Assembly: GCA_016720545.1 (NCBI GenBank) | Contig: JADKKK010000027.1 | Coordinates: 1 to 6,956 of the forward strand | Source of the DNA: Myxococcales bacterium | Lineage (GTDB): Bacteria; Myxococcota_A; Polyangia; Polyangiales; Polyangiaceae | Length of the DNA stretch: 6,956 nucleotides | Reading direction: 5' to 3' | Shown: positions 1-5,841 of the stretch, one piece after another | Layout: the number at the start of each line of letters is the position of its first letter | Position numbering within the stretch: position 1 is the first letter of the stretch | Translations under genes and position numbers: made by a program | Notes under the pieces: generated by a model | The model's database searches: none | What the model was told of the DNA's origin: nothing | What the model saw: only the letters and a program-made list of their open reading frames with translations

Positions 1-5
1 GCGTA

Positions 6-18
6 CGTGCCGGGCACG
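6..18. repeat. short perfect palindrome at the left edge
   Basis: CGTGCC and GGCACG flank a single central G. No gene can be called in bases 1-32, and this small dyad is the only structure seen there. It may be chance in such GC-rich DNA. Confidence 0.3.
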
Positions 19-32
19 CGAACAATCGCGCA

Positions 33-62
33 AGGAACCGGCGGCGGTCACGACGCCGGGAG
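33..62. repeat. left half of palindromic repeat copy 1 (5' exon of the intron)
   Basis: Bases 33-60 match the 28-nt left arm of the intact palindrome at 2083-2110 with three mismatches. Bases 61-62 (AG) match the first two bases of its 19-nt centre. The other half resumes at 1982 immediately after the group II intron. The arm itself can fold: CCGGCG (38-43) pairs with CGCCGG (54-59), so a small stem-loop ends three bases before the intron insertion point. All three mismatches fall between these stem strands, which suggests that the stem is the conserved part. Confidence 0.85.
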
Positions 63-222
63 GTGCGCCTCGGAGCGCGCCGGAACCAGAGGGTGAAAGT
101 CCCTCCCGGGTCGACGTTCCGACCCGGTAACCGAAAGTAACTGCGACCGTGGCAACGCGGCGTGGGGAGCAACCGGAGGTGAACCAGCAGCCCGCACGAT
201 AGGAACTCGATTCGGCTTTCAG

Positions 223-252
223 CTTCGGCGAGCCCACCTTCCAAGGGCGAAG
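223..252 (+). other. candidate EBS1 stem-loop of intron domain I
   Basis: CTTCG (223-227) pairs with CGAAG (248-252), and CCC (233-235) with GGG (245-247), leaving a nine-base terminal loop at 236-244. In the loop, CTTCC (238-242) can pair with GGGAG (58-62), the last five bases of the 5' exon, with one G-U pair. A loop of this type in this part of domain I is where EBS1 normally lies. I infer the role from pairing and position; a full domain I fold was not done. A perfect complement of the exon end also exists at 103-109, but that is close to the conserved GTGAAAGTC hairpin and less likely to be EBS1. Confidence 0.4.
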
Positions 253-485
253 TCAAGACCATCGTGGGCGAGAGCCTGCGGCGGCGACTCAAGACACGCA
301 GAGAACGCGAAGGGGCGTGCGAGGGAGCTGGGGGTGGTTGGAGGCAGGATGCTGGGAAGGTCTGGCGACGTGAACGAGGGAAGGCCGCAGCGGCCGCAAC
401 GAGCGCTGCGGACTCAGAGGCCCCGTACGAGCGAAGAGGCGGGTAACGACCGCGGAGCAAAGGGGGCCAGGAAGAGCGATCCGCA

Positions 486-1889
486 ATGAACGGAACGGAC
501 GAGGATCACACGCCGAACGACGCCCCCGAGGAAGGAGCGTCGGACCCGCCGACGAGAGTGCCCGCGAGGGCTAACCGCGCCGGAGAGAGGCCAGGACTGC
601 CCGCGCGCTGGTCCTGGGCAGACCCCGCCGTCTGGACAGAGCGAATGGTGCGAGCCCTGGAAGACGGGGTGAAAGGAAGCGTCTGGTACACGCTGTGGGA
701 CAAGTTCACCACGCTCCAAGCGCTGGAGAGCGCCTTCGCGCAAGTGAAGGCGAACGATGGCGCCGCGGGTGTGGATCACGTCTCGGTCAGGGACTTCGAG
801 CGCGACAGAGACAAGCACCTGAAGGCGCTGTGCGAGGCGCTACGGAACGGCAGCTACCGTCCCGCGGCGATTCGTCGACGCTACATCCCGAAGGTCGGCG
901 GCGCAGAGCTACGGCCCCTCGGGATTCCGACGGTGCGTGACCGCGTCGTGCAGACGGCGCTGCGGGCGGGGATCGAGCCGATCTTCGAGCGAGAGTTCGC
1001 GGATCAAAGCTACGGCTTCCGTCCGAGGCGCAACGCGCACCAGGCCATCGACCGCGTTGAGCGCCTGCTCAACGCGGGGCTCAAGTGGGTCGTCGACGTG
1101 GATTTGAAGTCGTACTTCGACACGGTGTCGCACCCGCGGCTGATGGCGCTGGTGAGACGACGGATCGCAGACGGGCGCGTCCTCGGGCTGATCGAGGAGT
1201 TCCTGAAGCAACCCGTCGACGACGAAGGACAACGCTGGACCCCGATCGTCGGCACGCCGCAAGGCGCGGTGATGAGCCCGTTACTGGCGAACGTGTTCCT
1301 CGACCCGCTGGACCACCTGATGGCGAAGCAGGGCTACGAGATGACACGGTACGCTGACGACTTCGTGATCCAGTGCCGCACGGAGGACGAGGCGCGGCGC
1401 GCGTTGGAGGAGGTTGCGCGTTGGTGCGGCATCGCCGAACTGACGTTGCACCCGACGAAGACACGCATCGCACTCGTGACCGTGAGAGAGGGGATCGACT
1501 TTCTGGGCTACCACTTTCGCGAGCATCGGGACGACCCGAGGCGGACGAAGAAATGGCCCCGGAAGAAGAGCGTCATGAAGCTGCGCGAGCGGCTTCGCCC
1601 GCTGACCCGCCGCACGAACGGAGGCTCGCTGAACGCGATCGTGAAGCGCGTGAACGTGGTGCTGCGCGGGTTCCTCTCGTACTTTATCAAGAGCGTGCGT
1701 ACGCCCCTGGACGGGATTGACCGCTGGGTCCGAGGCCGACTGCGATCCATTCTGCGACGGCGGAGCGGCAAGCGCGGCCGAGGTGGCGGCCTGGACTCCA
1801 TCACATGGCCGAACGCTTTCTTCGTCAGGCTGGGGCTGCTCTCGCTGGCCAGCACCCCAGTCCAACTCGCGCTCCCACTCACGGGGTGA
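486..1889 (+). CDS. ltrA: group II intron reverse transcriptase/maturase (endonuclease-minus)
   Basis: This 467-aa intron-encoded protein helps the intron RNA fold and splice, and reverse-transcribes it into the DNA target. The reverse transcriptase blocks appear in order: RPLGIPTVRDR in the early fingers, SYGFRPRRNAHQA, VDVDLKSYFD (aspartates near residues 204-206), GTPQGAVMSPLLANVFLD, RYADDF (YADD at 289-292, catalytic aspartates 291-292), LHPTKTRI, and DFLGYHF near 340-345. A maturase X domain follows (about 365-415, with TRRTNGGSLNAI and LRGFLSYF). The C-terminus ends in a basic stretch and a WPNAFF motif, with no CX2C/HNH endonuclease. The YADDF context differs from the YADDC typical of class C introns; I do not assign a class. 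The first 45 residues are low-complexity, but the ATG at 486 has an AGGAAG 11 bases upstream. The stop lies 13 bases before domain V. Confidence 0.95.
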   Translation: MNGTDEDHTPNDAPEEGASDPPTRVPARANRAGERPGLPARWSWADPAVWTERMVRALEDGVKGSVWYTLWDKFTTLQALESAFAQVKANDGAAGVDHVSVRDFERDRDKHLKALCEALRNGSYRPAAIRRRYIPKVGGAELRPLGIPTVRDRVVQTALRAGIEPIFEREFADQSYGFRPRRNAHQAIDRVERLLNAGLKWVVDVDLKSYFDTVSHPRLMALVRRRIADGRVLGLIEEFLKQPVDDEGQRWTPIVGTPQGAVMSPLLANVFLDPLDHLMAKQGYEMTRYADDFVIQCRTEDEARRALEEVARWCGIAELTLHPTKTRIALVTVREGIDFLGYHFREHRDDPRRTKKWPRKKSVMKLRERLRPLTRRTNGGSLNAIVKRVNVVLRGFLSYFIKSVRTPLDGIDRWVRGRLRSILRRRSGKRGRGGGLDSITWPNAFFVRLGLLSLASTPVQLALPLTG

Positions 1890-1902
1890 ACGCGCTTCGG
1901 GA

Positions 1903-1935
1903 GAGCCGGATGCGAGAAATTCGCCTGTCCGGTTC
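1903..1935 (+). ncRNA. group II intron domain V (catalytic hairpin)
   Basis: This 33-nt hairpin opens with GAGCC and closes with GGTTC. The lower stem has eight pairs, GAGCCGGA against TCCGGTTC. A CT bulge next to a T-G pair follows, then an upper stem GCGA/TCGC capped by a GAAA-type loop. The catalytic AGC triad is at 1904-1906. The family norm is 34 nt with a two-base bulge, so all essential parts are present. Confidence 0.9.
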
Positions 1936-1936
1936 G

Positions 1937-1981
1937 GCGGGGGGGATGGCCGCTCTCACGGGCGGCCATCCCTACCTCGAT
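1937..1981 (+). ncRNA. group II intron domain VI with branch-point adenosine
   Basis: GGGATGGCCGC (1943-1953) pairs perfectly with GCGGCCATCCC (1962-1972). Below it, T1973 can wobble-pair with G1942, A1974 is left bulged, and C1975-C1976 can pair with G1940-G1941. A1974 is therefore the predicted branch point for lariat formation. Seven bases separate it from the 3' splice site, which ends in AT at 1980-1981. Confidence 0.85.
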
Positions 1982-2026
1982 CGATCTCAGCGCGACACCC
2001 CGGCGTCCTTACGGCCGCCGGTTCCT
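1982..2026. repeat. right half of palindromic repeat copy 1 (3' exon of the intron)
   Basis: Bases 1982-1998 are the remaining 17 bases of the 19-nt centre. They differ at two positions from the intact copy (TG to CG, and CG to CA near the end). Bases 1999-2026 are identical to the 28-nt right arm at 2130-2157. The arm contains its own small hairpin, CCGGCG against CGCCGG. The 56 bp to the next copy (2027-2082) hold no gene that I can support. Confidence 0.9.
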
Positions 2027-2082
2027 TCAGCCGCGACCGACTCCACGGATTGGTGCCGCGTCCTTGAGCCACGGTCGACTCC

Positions 2083-2157
2083 AGGAACCGGCGGCCGTAA
2101 GGACGCCGGGAGCGATCTCAGCGTGACGCCCCGGCGTCCTTACGGCCGCCGGTTCCT
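2083..2157. repeat. intact palindromic repeat copy 2 (REPIN-like)
   Basis: Bases 2083-2110 and 2130-2157 are perfect 28-nt inverted repeats around a 19-nt centre (2111-2129). Each arm can also fold alone through CCGGCG/CGCCGG, so the unit is two inverted small hairpins. That is the architecture of a REPIN (paired REP sequences), although no REP tetranucleotide such as GTAG was recognised. It sits 38 bp past the stop of the YCII gene and, as RNA, could act as a strong stem at the end of that operon, but no T-run follows. Being present twice in 130 bp, it is likely a dispersed genomic repeat. Confidence 0.85.
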
Positions 2158-2195
2158 GCCCGGTGCTCCACCCACACCAGTATGGGACCTTAGTG

Positions 2196-2609
2196 TTAGC
2201 GCAGCGGCGTCGCGAGCACGGCGCCGACTGCGGACGTGATCTCCGACTCGCCCCAGCGGATCGACCACGCGTGAACGACGTTCCTCCGAAAGCCCCCGCG
2301 GTGGAGCGGATCTTGTTGCGCCATCTCTTCGGCCTCTGCCTTCGAGGCCGCGCGAAGCACGAGAAGCCCCGTCGGCGCGCCGATCGACGGCGGCGATGCA
2401 GGTCCGTGCGCGCCCATGTCGAGCGGTCCCGCGAAGAGAAGACGTCCCTTCGCACGCACCTCCATCGCCCACAGATGGTGCGCGTGGAGCACCTTCCGTC
2501 CCTCGGGCGTGCTCGGGGGCTGCCAGGCGTCGAGCGTCTCTGCGATCACGACGAAGACCGCGTGGTTCTCGAGCGTGGCGCTGATCTCTTCGAGCGTGGG
2601 CGTCACCAT
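2196..2609 (-). CDS. YCII-related domain protein
   Basis: This 137-aa soluble protein is predicted to be cytoplasmic. The YCII (YciI-like) fold is a small ferredoxin-like domain found in many proteins of unknown reaction. Visible family signatures are the helix with HHLWAMEVRAKGRLLFAGPLD in its middle, the strand GLLVLRA, the helix KAEAEEMAQQDPLHRGGF, and a final strand HAWSIRWG. The AHH histidines occupy the place of the conserved YCII histidine. The ATG at 2609 overlaps the stop of the upstream SDR gene as TGATG, so translation is probably coupled to it. Its substrate cannot be told from the sequence. The pairing with a dehydrogenase under a divergent LysR regulator suggests a small catabolic or detoxifying operon. 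The frame is intact, unlike its two neighbours. Confidence 0.88.
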   Translation of the reverse strand: MVTPTLEEISATLENHAVFVVIAETLDAWQPPSTPEGRKVLHAHHLWAMEVRAKGRLLFAGPLDMGAHGPASPPSIGAPTGLLVLRAASKAEAEEMAQQDPLHRGGFRRNVVHAWSIRWGESEITSAVGAVLATPLR

Positions 2610-3308
2610 CACCACGTCTCCCCGAACGGGCGCGCCTCGACCTCGAAGGACCACGCGGAGGGATGCTGCGTCGCGAGGTGAAACGCCGTCGCGGCCACGG
2701 CGTCGGGCGAGATGAAGAAGTCGTCGGGCTTGTCCTTCATGAACGCCCGCGACTTCGGCAGGTCGACGACGCCGTCGATGATGATCAGCGACACGTGGAT
2801 GTGCTGCGGCCAGAGGTGTCGCGCCATCGACTCGGCGAGGCTCCGCTGCGCGGCCTTGGCAGGCGCGAAGGCGGCCGTGCGCGCGACGCCACGGCGCGAG
2901 GCCGTCGAGCCGATCACCACGATGTTGCCTCCGCCGCGGGACTTCATCTGCGGAATGACCCTCTGCGACGCGAGCAGCAGGCCGAGCGTGTTGACCCGAA
3001 AGGCGCTCTCCAGGGCGGCGGGCGCGACCTCTTCGACCGTGGCCCACGTGCCCGTTCCGGCGTTGTAGACGAGCGTGTCGACGGGACCCATGCCGCGCTC
3101 GATCGTCTGAACGCAGACGCGACCGAGGCTTCATCGGGACGTCGCACGAGTACGCCCTCGCATCACCGAGGCTCTTCGCGAGCGGCTCCGTCGTCTCGGT
3201 CGAGCGCGCGAGGAGCGCCACCGCGTAGCCCTCTCCGTCGAACCTGCGCGCGATCGCCGCGCCGTTGCCGGGACCCACGCCCACCACCACACACAACTTC
3301 TTCGTCAT
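2609..3308 (-). pseudogene. atypical short-chain dehydrogenase/reductase, two frameshifts
   Basis: This is an NAD(P)-dependent oxidoreductase of the SDR superfamily. Reconstructed, it is about 233 aa, near the usual length. The N-terminus (ATG at 3306-3308, with GGAGG at 3316-3320 as ribosome site) shows the Rossmann loop VGVGPGNG (residues 9-16) and CDV at 55-57. The reading frame is lost at 3136-3137, where one base is missing between CDV and DEASVASAF. It is lost again at 3107-3108, one base missing before TIERGMGPVD. After that it is open to the stop at 2609-2611. NAG is at 83-85, the active-site serine is in GSTASRRG (S135), and lysine is K152. The usual catalytic tyrosine is Phe148 (FAPAK), which from memory of close relatives appears typical of this subgroup. 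Substrate is unknown. If the two deletions are sequencing errors, the gene is functional. Confidence 0.8.
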
Positions 3309-3426
3309 TCCAGCGCCTCCCGATCCGCACGTGGGATCGTGGGGGCAGCATCGTCCCGCGGCGTTCGAGACGGAAGGCGGCGAAAGTTGACCCTGCAGTC
3401 GCCCCCACGCAACAAGGTGATTCCCA
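3309..3426. promoter_or_regulatory. divergent promoter region of the SDR-YCII operon and the LysR gene
   Basis: This 118-bp gap separates divergent starts at 3308 (minus) and 3427 (plus), where a LysR regulator would bind. An inverted repeat GTGGGGGC (3339-3346) and GCCCCCAC (3401-3408), centres 62 bp apart, could be paired half-sites. It does not fit the T-N11-A LysR box. No convincing sigma-70 boxes were recognised. The SDR ribosome site is CCTCC at 3316-3320 on the plus strand. Confidence 0.4.
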
Positions 3427-4469
3427 ATGCTCCTCGACGAGATCTCGATGTTTGCCCGCGTCGCGGCGAGCGGAACCCCGAGTACACGTCGGCGGAAGTC
3501 AGTCGGTGCTTCGTGCCGATGCGCGTCGCCCAACGTCGTTGCGTCTGCTCGACGGGCCGACAGCCCGCCTTCGCATCCGCGCCTTGTTGAGCAACGCGCC
3601 TCGACACGAATCCCTCGCCTTACTTCCGCCGCCGTGTACTCGCCGAAGCGGCGCGTCAGCTCGGCGTTCCCCGATCGACGCTCTCGCGTGCGATCGCGAG
3701 GCTCGAGGAGGCGACGGGCGTTCAGCTCGTGCAACGCAGCGCGCGGTCGATCTCGCTCACCGAGTCGGGGCGCCGCTTCTTCGCGGAGGTCGCACCCCAT
3801 CTCAGCGCGCTCGACGAGGCCGCGCTCACGGTCGGAAAGAGCCGTGACTTCCTCGGCGGAACGTTGCGTGTGAGCGCGCCCGCATCGAGCGGCGATCTCC
3901 TCGGAGACGTCTTCGTCCGCTTCGGCGCGCGCCATCCCGGCCTTCGACTGGAGATCGAGCTGAGCCAGCGCCAGGTCGACCTCGTGCGCGAGGGCTTCGA
4001 CGTGGCGCTTCGAGGCACGCCGAGGCCCACCGGCGACGCGCTGGTGGCGCGGAAGATCCTCTCGGCGGAGCTGAGGCTGTACGCATCGCCGTCGTATGTG
4101 GCGCGTCGGGGCGCGCCGGAGCGCGCGGAGGAGCTCGCGGACCACGACCTCGTGTCGTATCTGCCGGTGTTCACGCGCACGGAGGTTCCACCGGAGACGT
4201 TGGGGCGCGCGTTCGCCGCGGCGCGGGCGGCGACCAACGAGCTCGACATGCTTCGCTGCATGCTGCGCGCGGGCGGTGGAATCGGTCCGCTCACGGAGAC
4301 CCACGCCGCAGCCGATCTCGCGCGGGGGACGCTCGTCCGTGTCCTTCCGGCGTGGTCTCACGGGTTCGGCGCGCTCTATGTGGTCTACCCCGCGGCGCGC
4401 CACGTTCCGCGCAAGGTCGCGGCGCTGCGTGACTTCCTCGTCGACGCGTGGCGACCGCGCGCGGGTTGA
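3427..4469 (+). pseudogene. LysR-family transcriptional regulator, disrupted by a MITE
   Basis: This is a DNA-binding regulator. The first 16 residues (MLLDEISMFARVAASG, from ATG 3427) are typical of the LysR N-terminus, but the frame then runs into the inserted element at 3479-3642. Coding resumes in another frame from about 3643 with EAARQLGVPRSTLSRAIARL, the helix-turn-helix, then the linker LVQRSARSISLTESG and the full effector-binding domain to the stop at 4467-4469. Joining 3478 to 3643 restores one open frame of about 292 aa, close to the family's 300, though one residue short in the turn before the recognition helix. As it stands, only a fragment starting at GTG 3729 could be made, without the DNA-binding helices. 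It is divergent from the SDR-YCII pair, its presumed target operon. Confidence 0.85.
3479..3642. mobile_element. MITE-like 164-bp element with long inverted repeats
   Basis: The outer 24 bases at each end (3479-3502 and 3619-3642) are inverted repeats with two mismatches, beginning CGAGTACACG. With one gap the similarity continues inward to about 56 nt per arm (3479-3534 and 3586-3642), roughly 45 of 57 positions paired. The centre (3535-3585) holds a smaller hairpin, CGGGC (3553-3557) with GCCCG (3563-3567). No transposase is encoded, so it would be mobilised in trans. The exact ends and target duplication are uncertain. A GTAC or TA duplication inside the repeat ends is possible (TA would fit IS630/Tc1-type MITEs). 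A clean 164-bp insertion with no duplication is the reading that restores the LysR frame. It is not obviously related to the palindrome at 2083-2157. Confidence 0.78.
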
Positions 4470-4507
4470 GGGCGGGGCAGGGGGGCTCTGGTTGAGGGCG
4501 GAGGCTC

Positions 4508-4522
4508 CCGCGGTCTTCGCGG
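4508..4522. terminator. weak hairpin after the LysR gene
   Basis: CCGCG (4508-4512) and CGCGG (4518-4522) flank a five-base loop 38 bp past the LysR stop. There is no T-run, so a role as an intrinsic terminator is uncertain. Apart from this and the tandem repeats that follow, the gap 4470-4758 holds no gene. Confidence 0.25.
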
Positions 4523-4548
4523 CGGGCTCGTCGGAGCGCCGTGGGAGG

Positions 4549-4720
4549 TGGTGGGGATGTCCGCGAGGTCAGTGAACTGAGGTCGGGGATATGGTGGGGA
4601 TGTCCGCGAGGTCAGTGAACTGAGGTCGGGGACATGGTGAGGATGTCCGCGAGGTCAGTGAACTGAGGTCGGGGACATGGTGAGGATGTCCGCGAGGTCA
4701 GTGAACTGAGGTCGGGGATA
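4549..4720. repeat. four tandem copies of a 43-bp repeat
   Basis: Units start at 4549, 4592, 4635 and 4678. They are identical except at two positions: unit base 6 is G, G, A, A and unit base 42 is T, C, C, T. A fifth copy begins at 4721 but diverges after four bases. Each unit contains CAGTGAACTG, a small dyad, flanked by direct GAGGTC motifs. The period is not a multiple of three, and the array lies beyond the integrase stop, so it is not protein-coding. There are no spacers, so it is not CRISPR. It lies between the convergent ends of the LysR gene and the integrase. Confidence 0.95.
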
Positions 4721-4758
4721 TGGTTTCGTCTGCATCTGTTCAGTGGAGCGACGTCCGT

Positions 4759-5707
4759 TCAGCGGTCGAGGGGGCTGACGACGCCGAGCGGTCCGCGGTC
4801 GATGATGTGGGTGTAGATCATGGTGGTTCGCACGTCGCGGTGGCCGAGCAGCGTCTGGATCGTGCGGATGTCGGTCCCTGCTTCGAGGAGGTGCGTGGCG
4901 AAGCTGTGGCGGAGCGTGTGGCAGCTCGCGCGGCGGTCGATCTTCGCGGCGAGTGCCGCGGCCTGCACGGCCTTCTGCACGGCGGTTTCGTGGATGTGAT
5001 GCAGCACACGTCGGCCCGTCGCGGGGTCGATGCACGGACGCGTCGCAGGGAAGACGTACTGCCACGCGAGGCTCGTCGCGGCGCCCGGCATCTTCGTGCG
5101 GAGCGCGTAGGGGAGGTCGACCTCTCCCGCGCCAGCGTCGAGGTCGGCGCGGTGACGTCGCCCGACGGCGTCGAGCCAGAGGCGCAGGGGCTCCCTCACG
5201 CGCGTTGGCAGGAGCGCCGGGTCGATCGCGCGCTCCCTTTCCGCCGCGTACGGTGATCTGGTGGCGTTCGAAGTCGATGTCCTTCACGCGGAGCGCGATG
5301 GACTCGCCGAGGCGGAGGCCCGAGCCGTAGAGGATCTCGCCGATGAGACGGAAGGGCGGTTCCAGGCGGTCGAGCAGCGCTCGCACGTCGGCGCGAGAGA
5401 GGACGGTCGGGAGGTGATCGGGGCGGCGCGCCCGCTCGAATCCCTCGATGGCCGGAGCTTCGAGCTCGAGCACCTTGCGGTAGAGGAAGACCAGCGCGCA
5501 GAGCGCCTGGTTCTGCGTGGCGGCGGCGACGCGCCGACGCACGGCGAGGTCGTTGAGAAAGTCCGTCACCTCGGCGGACCCCAGCTCGCGCGGGTGTCGA
5601 CGGTGAAAGCGGAGGAACTCCCGCGTCCAGTGGACGTACGCCTCCTCGGTTCGGGGAGAGTAGTGCAGTCGGCGGAGCGTGGCCTTCAGGGCTTCGATGA
5701 GCGTCAT
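4759..5707 (-). pseudogene. intI: integron integrase (IntI-type tyrosine recombinase), one frameshift
   Basis: This site-specific recombinase would insert and excise gene cassettes at attI/attC. The reconstructed protein is 315 aa, against roughly 320-340 for the family. The N-terminal core-binding domain has LRRLHYSPRTEEAYVHW and HPRELGSAEVTDFLNDLA. The catalytic domain has R132 in GSGLRLGES, K157 in GGKGARDR, H263-T-L-R266, H289 in LLGHRD and nucleophile Y298 in MIYTH. Residues about 198-220 (LPYAL through WQYVFP) match the extra segment that sets integron integrases apart from XerC/D. The C-terminus RGPLGVVSPLD is typical. After residue 162 one extra base in a C-run (5219-5221) shifts the frame; removing it gives LLPTRVREPLRLWLD and continues to the stop at 4759-4761. 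The start ATG (5705-5707) has GGAG at 5715-5718. This is either a pseudogene or a base-calling error. Confidence 0.88.
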
Positions 5708-5841
5708 GGCGGATCTCCAGGGGCGCAGCGGGTGTCCCGCGGCCTCGTGCGTTCTCGGCGCGACGCGGCGCCGGTTGCGTGGGAGCGGGAGGAATCCGCC
5801 GGTGGAGCCGCAGGGGTCAGAGGGCGCTTGCGGAATCGCCC

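Larger units (their letters stand above)
63..1981 (+). mobile_element. complete group II intron with maturase ORF
   Basis: This self-splicing retroelement spans 1919 nt. The 5' end is GTGCG (63-67), the group II consensus. The 3' end carries a recognisable domain V (1903-1935) and a domain VI (1937-1981) with a bulged adenosine seven bases before the terminal AT. The ORF lies between the 5' ribozyme domains and domain V, as expected for domain IV. The boundaries are confirmed independently: joining base 62 to 1982 rebuilds the palindromic repeat found uninterrupted at 2083-2157, and no other junction does. The 5' part (63-485) holds domains I-III, with a candidate EBS1 stem-loop at 223-252. 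The maturase lacks an endonuclease domain, so retrohoming would rely on nascent-strand priming or similar endonuclease-independent routes, as known for other such introns. All recognisable parts look intact, so splicing competence is plausible. Confidence 0.93.

Noticed and set aside
103..109. EBS1 at a perfect complement of the 5' exon end
   Set aside because: CTCCCGG pairs perfectly with 56-62, but it directly follows the conserved GTGAAAGTC hairpin near the 5' end, too early for EBS1. The loop at 236-244 is better placed.
2663..3847. Long plus-strand frame of 394 codons over the SDR and LysR region
   Set aside because: It is rich in Arg and has no recognisable domain. It lies opposite the SDR gene and over the LysR promoter and MITE. 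Such open frames are common on the opposite strand of GC-rich genes.
2610..4403. Single 735-codon minus-strand protein reaching from the LysR region to the YCII stop
   Set aside because: Only three parts read like protein: the SDR N-terminus, nothing useful in the middle, and the YCII protein at the end. The rest is antisense of LysR and out-of-frame SDR, so the frame is an accident of GC-rich sequence.
4549..4720. CRISPR array
   Set aside because: The 43-bp units abut directly with no unique spacers, and no cas genes are near.
5219..5221. Programmed frameshift producing the full integrase
   Set aside because: The CGA-CCC-GGC context could slip, but no stimulatory stop codon, Shine-Dalgarno-like element or pseudoknot was seen close by, and integron integrases are not known to need frameshifting. 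An indel is simpler.
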